A stretch of DNA of 64,000 bases from Gyromitra esculenta. Lineage: Eukaryota; Ascomycota; Pezizomycetes; Pezizales; Discinaceae. The position numbers and the translations under genes were made by a program. Positions 46,214-56,950 of this stretch are shown piece after piece. The notes below the pieces were generated by a model. It had not been told where the DNA came from and ran no database searches. It saw nothing but the letters and a program-made list of their open reading frames with translations. Numbering within the stretch: position 1 is the stretch's first letter; each line of letters begins with the position of its first letter. The DNA is taken from contig JBCAML010000004.1 in the NCBI GenBank assembly GCA_038503075.1, forward strand, positions 207,149-271,148. The letters run 5' to 3'.

Positions 46214-48025
46214 TGTTCTCGATCCTTTTAGGTTAGTTTGCTGAGTGTGGCTAGGTGGTATCTAAAGTCTTCGGCTATGGTTTAGGTTGTGGGTTATGCT
46301 GAATTCTCGGATAGAGGTATGCCGTGACGCGAGAAATGATGGGGGGTTGAATATAGGTAAGTCGTTAAAGATATATATTTTAACGATCCCTAAACGTTCA
46401 GAGCAAAAGATATGACTGGGACGAACATCCAGCATGGAGTTTGCAGTGATCCACATACCCACACGTGATCCCCGATGGACATGTCCTTTATGGCGTTTAT
46501 TATAGGTAGTGGATACATGTAGTTAAAAATTTCAACAGAATACACGACTTCGATTTTGTTTCAGCCCATGCATGATGCAAAAGATTTGTAATCTACCAAT
46601 AACAGAGCTAGATGCTATCTATCGCGGTAAGTCATCCGCGCTTAAGCTGCAGCAAGGCAGCATGCGGCGAGCACGGGCCAATGTCTCCGAGAAATAGTGC
46701 TTGGATGAGAGAGTATGGACTGGATAGATGATAAACAGGGACTTTCCACAAACAGATCTAGCTCTGGTTTTTAGCAGTTTGGCTGATGCCGATCAGCTTC
46801 TTGTAGCCAAAAATGGAGATTAGCTCTATCGTAGTCTTTGATTATTGTATTTCACAGGATCATGGATATCCATTCATCGATCCTGACCCAACCATTCACG
46901 CGCGTCAGCAGGCAGCTTCATCGTGGTCTGGAGCGCTTCAATGCATACTACGAACCACCAAATCTAATCAATCCATGATACAAGACCCCTGGCGAGAGGT
47001 CAGAGTATCTCTCCCACTACGTAGCTACTCTATACCCAAAGTAATACCGTATATCCTAGGTAGATAAACGCTTATATCATTATATCAAAGAATTATACCT
47101 CAGGCAAGGCAGAATCTCTAAGAGGTACCTTAATCTTACGAGAAACGAAAAAACAGTCAGCCCAGTTTATGAGTGTATTTACATTGTTCATGGAGTCTCC
47201 TCATGTATATCTGCCGAAAATTCCCCACGTGACCAAACTAAGCTTAATGAATTAATATTGATAGGCCTTCCTACTCTCGTTCATGTGTGAGACGCGAGTA
47301 CGGTGCTGTCCGAGAAGTCTTGGAATCTCCGTCTTTATTGAGCATGACTGCTGGCGGATCGAAGTGATAGTTTTTATAGAAGGTGACTATATAAAGTTAT
47401 TTGCAGTTATTTGAAATGTTAGTATTTTCGTAGTTTTAATTGTTAGTAACTTGCTGTCTGCTAGCTTAATCTACAGCAGCTTGATTTACTATCAGCAGGT
47501 AGTAGGCCGGTGCCAGGACTCTACGGACGCGACTGTATATAGGGTGCACGAAAGTGGTGCACATTGCGACCAGGAGTTATATTTTCCCACAATAACATAT
47601 TTCTAAAAGCTACCAGCTGCAGGTACAGGGTGGATCAATTAGAGGATATAAATTTCATTTTTAATGAGAAAATAAATAAAAGAAGTATGCTTAGTGCACA
47701 GACCCAGCTAACCCTGTCCCTCCCCTACTCTCCGAACTTCATACTCCAGAATTTTTTTCTCTCTACATGCCGTACAATCTCGGTCATAAGGAACGAGGCC
47801 GGCCTAAGACTACAGGAGATTATTATAATATTACTGGTCGAGGTGACAGGATTCATATTGTTTAGGTTGCTGGTTCGATCTTGGAGATTTTGTTCACTGG
47901 TTGCAGTTAAGCCTCAACGATTTTCCAACCAGTCAGAATACAATTTTATCCTGCTGTCTCAGTCCGGCCCCGTTCCTTATGGCCGAGATTATACGGTATA
48001 TTTATACGATTTAACTTGAAGGAAT

Positions 48026-48163
48026 TACTTGTTAGCAGGCATACGAACGTTGACCAGAAAATATGGGGGGTGTGGCTTTGTACGCTGCGGCATTAGGTAC
48101 GGACCCTATGACATACAAAGCCACACCCCCGTGTTTTCTGGTTCGTATGCCTTCTAACAAGTA
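48026..48163. mobile_element. fold-back element, 138 bp, arms about 55 bp
   Basis: Left arm TACTTGTTAGCAGGCATACG... and the complement of the right arm TACTTGTTAGAAGGCATACG... run together to GGGGGTGTGGCTTTGTA, leaving a loop of about 30 nt. The left arm carries a 5-nt insertion (GTTGA). The ends TACTTG..CAAGTA could include a TA target site. A transcript would form a strong hairpin. Confidence 0.85.
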
Positions 48164-48219
48164 GACTAAAGATCTAACCCCAGCATATTGTTGTTTAAGC
48201 TCCACCGCCAACGATATTA

Positions 48220-48392
48220 CAGTTGCACCTTGTTATAAGGGACATGCATAATTCGTGGGAATTCGTTCGTTATAGCAAATTTTTCCTTACAGCAAATTTT
48301 GGGTGGTACCAGGAACTCAAAGTTGCACCCAATTTCCGTCCGTTACTGCAAATTTCCATTATATCGGGGTTCTTTATATCAAAGTCCGACTG
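48220..48392. mobile_element. MITE, 173 bp, TA target site
   Basis: Ends CAGTTGCACCTTGTTATAA and (complement) CAGTCGGACTTTGATATAA are flanked by TA (48218-48219, 48393-48394). The interior holds repeated AGCAAATTT words. Tc1/mariner-type ends; non-coding. It lies 58 bp from the fold-back element. Confidence 0.8.
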
Positions 48393-48641
48393 TAGTATAA
48401 AACTCCAAGCTCACATTCATGATCGCCAAGATCTGCCAAGGCACTTCACCAGCATAACCCAAGCTGCATGTCGTCACACGCGCCTAAAGTGTTTAGTAGT
48501 ACATACTCCGCACTAGAGGGGTATTATATATAGCAGTTGCGGCAAGGCGGGGAAGTGAACAAGACTCTGTGCCCCTCATCAAAACCATCTTTTTATCCCA
48601 ATACTCATACCAATCCCCAATTTCCTAACACCAAAAGAGCC

Positions 48642-49175
48642 ATGACCACACTTCCTGAGCACCCACAGTCTGCAGAATTCCAAGAGGCTGCCGCAGGTCT
48701 CCACGTACTAGAGAAACGGCCCAGTAATAAAGAGCTTCTTGAGGTTTGTTATTGTCATTTGTTCAGTCATCTTATTTTTCTTAATACTCCCCATATCTCT
48801 CTACTTCAAGCGTGATTTTTCTCATTTATTTCCCAGTAGCTAACACAAAGCCTCGAAACATTTAGTTCTATGGCCTCTACAAAGTTGGCCGCCACGGCAA
48901 AAACATAACACCTCAACCGTGGACGCTCATTGTATGTTACATGCTTTACCCTTCCTTATTTCTATTCGCTGCATATACCTATTGATTCGCTACCATAAGA
49001 CCTATGGAGAAGTTAGGGTGTCTTATTAGCTAACATACTACAGTCTTATGAAGGGAGGAAATGGGAGAGCTGGACTGCATACTCCAATAGTGGCATCACC
49101 CCGGATCAAGCACAGGCAGAATATGTCGAAAAATATTGGGCGATAAAAAACGCGCAAGACGGGGCAGGGAAGTAG
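48642..49175 (+). CDS. acyl-CoA-binding protein, copy 1
   Basis: Three exons (48642-48743, 48866-48931, 49044-49175; 102, 66 and 132 nt) give 99 residues. It begins with EFQEAAAGLHVLEKRPSNKELLE, then FYGLYKVGRHGKN and GRKWESWTAYSNSGITPDQAQAEYVEKY. That is the four-helix ACBP fold with the acyl-CoA contact residues Tyr-x-x-x-Lys of YGLYK and the KW motif. The loop after YGLYK is unusual: the common ATVGDxNTP is replaced by GRHGKNITP. ACBPs carry long-chain acyl-CoA in the cytosol. Copy 2 at 50337-50801 has exactly the same exon lengths, which points to tandem duplication. Confidence 0.9.
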
Positions 49176-50336
49176 GTGGATGATTGGAGCTAATGTTGGC
49201 CTAGGCAAGAACATGTATCTATTGAGCTCGAGTTTTTTTGGACTAGAAAGAGAGGATTATGAATCGTAGATTATAATCACTCAAATCAGATTTTGAATGC
49301 CTTTGATCACTACCTAGCCAGTTCGAATAAATGTAGTTTACTTATACGCTACCCGTTTAGCTATAATCTTCAAAAAAACAGTAGTCTTTTAGTACCCTCT
49401 CTTTTGCTTTCATCTCAACATGAGCTGGTATTGTAGAGCTTAGCACCAAAACATCTGCTGAAATTAGTTGAATCTTGCAATTGATTCAAAGGGTTTCAAG
49501 ACTACACCACTTAAATCACTGTCGGTTACCATGTAATCAAGCCACTGCAGTATATACATGTATTTTTCAAAACTTTAGTCCGCAAATAGGATCAATTATG
49601 AAACAATAAAGTCGCTACTGGAGCGCTAAAGCGTTAAATTTATCCATATATATACAAAGCATAAGTTCCCATGGCGTATATGTTCTGTCTGTTTGGACTA
49701 CATGTAGCCTAGCATATGTGTTGATACTGAAATCTCGCACGAACTTTAGACGCGCATATATGTACGGATTCGCTTAACATGTAGCCAACTATATATTATA
49801 TGCGGTGCTCTGGTACAAAACCCCAGAAACTCATTATAAACATTCGCAAAGATGATCCAAAGCGGTTCATAGAGCTGTGATTACGTATCTTTAGTTTTTT
49901 TCAATACATACACGCATATACCATTATAGATGATACATGTAGCCATGTAAAGCTCGCCCAAACCCATCTAAATTTAGTCAGCGCGTAGGTGTGAAGATTG
50001 TTCACTCTACCAATTCAAACATCATATGTTCTCACTCGAGCGACTTTCAATTCACGTAGTTACATGTACTTCAGCCACCCGTAAGCCCATACAAGTAGGG
50101 ATTCCATCCCACCTTGCCCCCAATCAACAAAGTGAGCTAACCACATGTATCATTGAGCCAGACGTACGTATACATACATGTACTCAATACCTCCACCTCC
50201 ACCTCCACCTCCACCTCCACTTCTACTTCCATTACCTCCCCCTCCCCCCTCATCTCTCTCAATAGTCTATCTACTTCCCGCTTCAATCAATCTCATCCCA
50301 GGTAATCGCTCCAGTCCTCAGAATCAAAGAGAAGCT
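49176..50336. other. intergenic between the ACBP copies
   Basis: AT-rich, with five TACATGTA octamers (49555, 49699, 49934, 50061, 50175), the densest cluster in the window, and a (CCACCT)n run just upstream of copy 2. No gene is seen. Confidence 0.45.
50189..50221 (+). repeat. (CCTCCA)n microsatellite in the ACBP copy 2 leader
   Basis: Five to six copies of the 6-bp unit are followed by further CT-rich sequence to 50260. It lies 115-150 bp before the start codon, where fungal promoters and leaders often have pyrimidine tracts. Confidence 0.85.
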
Positions 50337-50801
50337 ATGTCCAAACTTCCCCAACTCCCAAAGTCACCCGAATTCGAGCGAGCTGCTGCAGCTGTCAGGA
50401 GTTTTGTGCAGATGCCCAGCGAAAAAGACGCGCTCCAGGTTTGCTAACAGCCCCCTTCCACCCATACAATCAGTCACTCTCTTGCATCCCCACCCCGCTA
50501 ATGCTCGAGTGAAACTCTCTAGTTCTATGGCCTCTATAAGTTTGGCTGCCACGGCAAAAACTCGGAGGGACCCCCGTTGTTCCCGACCGTTTGTCTACCC
50601 TCCCATCTACCTATTTTTCTGATACATACTTCTTCTGGATAACTCTGGCTAATGCACGGCCTTCTGCAGTTCTACGCGGGCAAGAAATGGGCCGCGTGGA
50701 ACACGATCGCTGAGTCTGGCATCACCCCCGATGATGCCCAGAAGCAGTATGTCGCCTTCTATGAGGCGAATAAGGAGAAGTACGAGGCAGGGCACGTCTG
50801 A
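50337..50801 (+). CDS. acyl-CoA-binding protein, copy 2
   Basis: Exons 50337-50438, 50523-50588 and 50670-50801 (102, 66 and 132 nt) give 99 residues. It has SPEFERAAAAVRSFVQMPSE, FYGLYKFGCHGKN, GKKWAAWNTIAESGITPDD, AQKQYVAFYEANKEKY and an acidic/His end. It differs from copy 1 mainly in the hinge after YGLYK (NSEGPPLFPT) and at the C-terminus. The ligand-binding Tyr/Lys and KW residues are kept, so it should bind acyl-CoA. Its introns (84 and 81 nt) are shorter than those of copy 1, and its codon use is GC-richer. It may be the main housekeeping copy. Confidence 0.92.
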
Positions 50802-51658
50802 TGGTTTTAAAGCCCAAGAGAGGATAGAAGCTTGGTTGAATGGGAAATCATGTCAACGGCTGCGTCTAGGATAGGGTTAGCGTTGCTAACTGGTACCAAT
50901 GGTGAAATAGCTTTCTCGGTTGATTCTAGGCTTTTTTTCTTTACAGGGTAATGAATAGCCTTCTTCGATATATTTGAGGTAGCCTCTTCACTATCGCGTG
51001 CGCCGTGCCAAAAAATATATTGGAGTTTGAGTATTTTTTAGTACAGCATACACACCTCCCGTCACCTCCCCTAGTTTTCATTATCTCGTTCTCGCTTTTG
51101 CATCCTGTAAATTCAGAGCCCCAATAAACCCCACCGAATCCTCAACCCTCCACCTTCCTAGGCCTTCCAATTACCCAATACCTTGCCCATTTCACCGTAC
51201 ACTCAGACAACTCGCATTTTCAAGGATTCAAAACGAGAATAAAGAAAAAAAAAGGATAAATATAATATAAAGAAAAAAAACCCCACGCAATCTAGAGTAT
51301 CATTTCTCAAGAAAGACTCCTAATATAGGCAGATACAAACCACAAACACACAAGACCTAAGAAAAAGTCAGACGCAATAAAGAAAAAGCGCAACAGAAAG
51401 GAGTTTGGCCAAATGTTAGATGGACGTACGAATGAAGCAAGTATTGGTAAAAAAAAATAAAAAAAGGGTTTATCCAAGCAAAGCCTCTATATAAAAGAAA
51501 GAAAAACACAAGAATAATTTTTCAACACAGGCAACACAGGAAAAGTAAAGAAATAAAATAAGGGCTATCATTTCCACACACACCCCTCCTCAAATTACCA
51601 GCAACTAGAATATCGTCTCCCCGCCACTTTCTCCCAACTTCACCAATTTGAAATCTGC
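50802..51658. other. convergent 3' region, A-rich
   Basis: It holds the 3' untranslated parts of the ACBP (plus) and disulfide-isomerase (minus) genes. A-rich runs occupy 51240-51480. No further gene is seen. Confidence 0.45.
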
Positions 51659-54004
51659 TCAGTCGACCTTCTCCTCGGCGTTGCTCCCCAACCCCAACAA
51701 TCCCTCCTCCAACCTGAAGAACCCTCCCGCACCTCGTTTCCGCATCCTTCCGCGTCCCCATACAATCGCTGCGGTAATCCCTGCAATAGAACCAAACAGT
51801 GTGATCCATGGATATTGTCCGACCTTTGCTCTGAGCCTATAGCCCAAGCCGAAAAGACGGTTCGTGGAAGATTTCGATTGGATCTTTGGCGGATCTGAAA
51901 TGACAGCTTTAAGGGTGTCGAGGATGGCGGAACGTGAGGGACGGATAGGGCCACCGTCAAGAGTTATATCCCAGTATTGCTTAGTCTAGGTAGCACTAGT
52001 CAGTTGGGGAGTTGCTAGAGGTTTGCAGAACTGGAGAAACGTACGTCTTCATCATTAATAATAATTCTCTCGCCCATCTCCTTAACATTAATCCCATACG
52101 TGCTCCTTACCCATCTCTCCCAAAACACGCCGTCAACCCACGCGAACCCTACCTCCTTCCTCTTCTCAACCGTGATCTTCATATTCTTTGCCGTCCTTAA
52201 TGCTCTCTCGTCGTTACGGTCATCCGCCTCATCAATCCGAAGTTGCTTCTTATCACGCAGCTCTTGTCTTTCGTGCTTCTCTTCGATCTGGCGCTGATCC
52301 ATAAACTCGAGCGCCGCTTTCTTGAGCTCTGCCTTTGCGGCTGCAAAGTCGTTTGGCCGGTTACGGGAGAGTATCCCAAGCACGACTGTCTTGCCGTTCA
52401 TAATCTCATGCGAGTTGGCGGCGGAGAGCTCGGGGACGATAGGAAGCCATACAGACTTCATCCACCCTAGAATTCTACCCGTATCACGCATATCCCTAGG
52501 TGAGAGCGCAGTATAGTAGCTTGGCTTACCATCGCGGACGACGATCAGGCGAGGCCAGGTGGTGACCCTGAAGCGGCGGGCGAGTTTCTTGCAATTGGTC
52601 TTGAAGAGCGGGGCGTGGCCGATGAGAGGGAGGGTGATCCGGCCGAGTGCGGTGAAGTCTTCGGTGGTTGTGGCCTCGTCGTAAAAGTAAATGAAGGCAA
52701 CCTCGACACCATCCTTCTCCATCGCCTCGAGCCCAGCAATGTCAATCTCCTTGACACCGGAATCAACTGTCTTCTTTGCGTAGGCAACGAGATCGCCGAG
52801 ACCGCGGAGACCATCGTATTCGACGCGCTCACCGCCTTGAAAGAACAAGATGGTGGGATATCCTCGGAGCTTGACATCTTTGCAGAGGCGCTTCTCAGCT
52901 TCGCAATTCACCTCACCGATATTAAGGGCGCCCTTCATCTCCCGGCCAAGCTCGGCCCATGCGGGGGCCATGGCTTGGCAGTGACCGCACCAAGGGGCAT
53001 AGAACTTGATGAACCAAGGGTCACGGGTGGTGGTTACAAGGCGCTGGAAGGATTCCGCATCGAGAGGAACGGATTCGCCGCCTAGATTGGCGGTGGCCTT
53101 GGGAGGAGCGACATCGGAGACGGGAGTGGCAGGTTTGGTCTCCTCCTTCTCAGCCTCCTCTTTTTTGGGCTCTTCTTTCTTGAGTTCAACCTTCTTGCCT
53201 TCGCTGTCGAGTATGGGGAGGGCGATTGGGGTCTTGGGTCTGCTACCGGGTTTAATCTCCTCCAGGTAATGCTCGACAAAGTCGCTCAGGGTTCGCAGAT
53301 CACGGCTAGTCTTTTTGAATTGCTCGACAAGCTTGCCATCCTTGTAAATACTGAGAGTAGGGTATCCATGGATATCGAGTTTCTCGTCCGAGCAAATGTC
53401 CGAATAAGCGAGACAGTTTAGGTTCGCAAAGTGAAAGTCATAGGTCTCTGTAAACGACGGCGATGATGACGGTGACTCGGGGGAGGAATTGGGAGGAGGT
53501 AGAGCTGAGGAATCGAGCGTGGAAGTTGTGTAAAAGTCGGCGAGTGCTTGCCAAATGGGCGCGATGGCTTTGCAGTGGCCGCAAGTCGGGGAGTAGTGTT
53601 TTACAAACCTGGGCAGAAAAGAAACACCATGCTAGTTAGTCTTTGACGACGTTCCAGAGCGTAAAAGGGTGTGGATATTGGGCGTCCATCCTCCTCCGTG
53701 AACCCCTATCACAAATCCATCTCCATCTCCATCTCGCCAGGGGGAGCAAACGGATGTCCACTCACCAATACCCTTTCCCAATCTTCTCGTAAAAGTTCTT
53801 GCCCGTCAGTTCAGGTAACTCGGGCGCCTTGACGTCTCTCAGTTCACTCGAAACCTTCGCCGGCGAAGAGGTGTCAGCAGACGCTGTTGATAATGGAACT
53901 GCCACAGAAGTGTTTGTGTCTGCAGGAAAGGGATTTGGGCTTGCGGACCCCAGAGAGGAGCTGAAGGCCAGCAAGACCAGCGATAGAGGAGATGCGAAGC
54001 GCAT
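51659..54004 (-). CDS. membrane-anchored protein disulfide isomerase, two CGHC thioredoxin domains
   Basis: Three exons (53766-54004, 52045-53608, 51659-51985) give 709 residues. The start at 54004 gives a clean signal peptide (MRFASPLSLVLLAFSSSLGSA). Thioredoxin domain 1 has YSPTCGHCKA (Cys about 88-91). A Lys/Glu/Pro-rich linker (about 200-250) is followed by domain 2 with FYAPWCGHCQA (about 287-290), then redox-inactive thioredoxin-like folds with GHAPLFKTNCKKLARRF. A coiled, highly charged region and a single transmembrane helix near 657-677 (WITLFGSIAGITAAIVW) follow, then a short basic cytosolic tail without HDEL. This resembles yeast Eps1 and the TMX group: ER-membrane oxidoreductases for folding and quality control. 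An upstream in-frame ATG exists but would bury the signal peptide. Confidence 0.9.
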
Positions 54005-56950
54005 TGTAGAGTTAATGTTGGGTGAAGTTGTTCGCCCTCTGCTCGCAATGGTGTCTCTCGCACTCGGACAGGCTATCACAGGGGGGTTCAGGAGACGTGG
54101 GCTGGGAAAGGGAAATCTCGAGGCACTTGACAGGGGGAGAAAAGCGGCAAAAAGGGCGGCTCTGGGGGAAAGCAACAAGCTGTTTGCGGCTGTTGCCCAA
54201 CGAACGTGTCGATTTCCTTCTTTTGCACTGAGAATCTCGGAATGCTAAGCTCTATGGTGTTTTGCTTTCTCCCATCTCTTTCCGTCTATCTCTTGCCTCT
54301 TCTGCTCTACTCCCTCTGCTTCTCTCGCTCCCTCCTTCCCTCTCGAGATGTCTCCGGTCAGTCTCTGTCTCGTGCCGTGGCTCTTAAGTGGCTGTGCCCT
54401 TCTATATTTGGACCCCGCCAAGCGTCCCTGTCTTCTTCGTCCTCTTCTTCCTCAACCTTACTTCCCAAGATCCACCCCCCCACTACCCATCCATCCACCC
54501 ATCCATCCACCCATCCATCCATCCACTCGACCCCCAAATCCATTTAATCCCATCCCTATCATCTTATCGTACTCAATTCAAACCAAGCTCCGTTCAATCA
54601 AAATTATAAAATTCAAGACACTCTCTATGTCGACTGCAAATGAGAATCAATTATCTTAATTGACAAACGATTGTTTAACAGTAATCTCTCACTAAATTAA
54701 TACTGTTTGCTCAGCACACGGCCCTACTAACACTCGTCTGATTTTCAAAGGAATTGACTAAACAAGGATTATTCCTAACAGAAATGTTTAGCGAATCGAG
54801 ATATTCAACAAGACGAGCCTCCAATCAACGTGCCACCCTTGTTTGTCGGTTACATTATTAGAGGTGCACTGTACATCAGGCAGGAAACAGGAATGGTTAC
54901 ATCTAGCCAAACACCAATCATCTACCACTCTCTACTGGGAAACATACCCAACCTCCAAATTAAACTATATCTCTAAGCTTTACCCGTAAGCTGCATGCAT
55001 GTCGATTGCAAATTATCATTAGCCCTAGATTCCGACCCAATCCAATCCAATCCAACCCAAAGCTAACATTCATAGAATTTTTGGAACCAAATAAATCCAT
55101 AGAAGGAATTTGTCTTCCTTGCCGAAAAACACCCTCAGATCCATAGCCTGCGTCACCGCGTCTCTAAACCAGGATTCTCAATCCTACAGGGCCGTGTTAT
55201 CTATTCAAAACACTACTGACTGTCATAAACAGAACCTCCATTCATAGCCCTCAATAATCGATGGATTCCACCCACGGCTCGTTTACATATTCAAGTCTCT
55301 ATATCTCTGCAAGGTTGCAACCGTGTAGCTTAACCTAAGACTAATATTCATACCAGTTACATCAACAAGCCGCTAGTAGACAACGTTGTCTGCACAGCAA
55401 TTGCTCCTATATCATCCTACTTTCATGCAACCAATGAACCACACGGGCACTCCTGGCCCACTAAAATCGAACAATACTGTAATTTGACTGCAATGATATT
55501 TTGCAGTACGAGGCTTTCCTTCGGCCTGTTATTATTCATTAGCTTATTCATTAGCGATTTATTCCAGGGCTATCTACCTTATATGCTACAATAAATACAT
55601 TTTGAGTGTTATGGATATTACTAAGAGTATAGGGACTTTCTAATTAATTGATAATATATATCTTAGATTTTGACAAGGCACACTGTAATTTCGGTAAAAT
55701 ATGTGTATGTCAATAAATTAATTACACTCGAATATGAAGGACCCGTTTTAGGGTTAGGGGTAACAGCTGGACTCACTATCACACACTGAAGACTGATGAT
55801 GTCTCTCTTTGAGGAATACATGTACCTGTTGGACTATAATGGCAGGCCCGGCTGGCAGCACCTACGCCGCTTGAGCTTTTAGCAACTGTATCGAATGTGC
55901 TCTTTATTTACCTCTTACACTTAGTATTCTTTATGTTTGCATTATTAGTTTATGTGTTTCAATATCTTCCTAGAACGGCGAGGCACAGTCCCGCACTGCG
56001 GTGCGCTGGCATCATAAAATAGCACTCGCCTTCCCGACATATATGTTTGTTAGGACTATCTTCTTACTGTAATCGGTTAGATCTTATTTTTCAGGGCGGT
56101 GACAAACGGAAAAGCACATGGAAAGTGCTCCTGTCGATAGACGTCACGTAAACCTACATATAAATCATGAAAAACATTAAATGGGGCTGACCGATGGTAG
56201 AACCATCTAGCACCCTTCTGCATACATTTACTTGCGGCCAGGGTCTTGCTCTCTCTCCTAGATAGCCTAGAATGCTACTAAACTTGATTATACAGAGGTT
56301 GGAGTCAGTATTACAGATCCTCCACTTCAAGATTCACAAAATTCGTGAGACACAGGAAGTCACTCGGTATTCGGGAGGCTGAATTTTAGGTACTTACTGG
56401 AATATTATAGGCTAGCTAATTATATATGGCCTACGTACGTAGGGACCCATACTCAGCACTTTAGCCTTGGCAACGAGAGGATTGGTTGACCTGGGTAATG
56501 GGACGAAGAAACCTCAATAGTGAAATACTATGGACAACAATAGTCATAAGGTATCCTCATGCACCCGAGTCACACAGTACTAAAAAATAACTAAAAATCT
56601 CAATCCACCGAAACCCCACTTGTATTTGACCGATGCCCGCCCTATCCCTATCTATTACGTGTGTTGAAACCCATACAGAACTCCGATTCCTGCTTACCCT
56701 TCCCGCATTTTATTCCCGACAGCTTTTCGTTACCCTTCTTTTATCCCCATCCCCCCTTGACGCGCCCGAATTTTCCCGGGGCAACAGGAGAGAATAAAAT
56801 ACAAAAAACGCCCCGTAACTAATGCACCGATATCCCCAGACATGTTGAAGTTTGGGGGTGATGGAGCCCGCTTGCAACCCAACAAAAGATTAACATAGAA
56901 AAAGTAAAAAAAACAACAGAAAATTTACGTGCTTTAAATTGGCAGTGAGC
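54005..56950. other. 2.9-kb intergenic region without recognised genes
   Basis: It has a pyrimidine-rich leader next to the isomerase start, a CCATC microsatellite at 54486-54526 and a CCAATCCAAT run near 55038. A TACATGTA octamer sits at 55817. A two-copy TTAGGG word lies near 55749. No coding frame, tRNA or rRNA is recognisable. Confidence 0.4.
54486..54526. repeat. CCATC(CA)-type microsatellite
   Basis: Imperfect repeats of CCAT/CCATCCAC run for about 40 bp in the C-rich region upstream of the disulfide isomerase. Confidence 0.85.

Larger units (their letters stand above)
46214..48641. other. intergenic 2.4 kb with two small fold-back/MITE elements
   Basis: It contains elements at 48026-48163 and 48220-48392. 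A 151-codon plus-strand frame at 47564-48019 has no recognisable homology and is not called. A TACATGTA octamer lies at 46514. The NLR2 and first acyl-CoA-binding protein promoters must be at the two ends. Confidence 0.4.

Noticed and set aside
47564..48019. 151-codon plus-strand frame.
   Set aside because: No recognisable domain, a start in poor context, and an end near the fold-back element; no supporting splice structure.
55749..55765. Telomere-like TTAGGGTTAGGG (also near 60575, and CCCTAACCC near 58 and 106).
   Set aside because: At most two copies in each place; too short for a telomere or a meaningful interstitial telomere.
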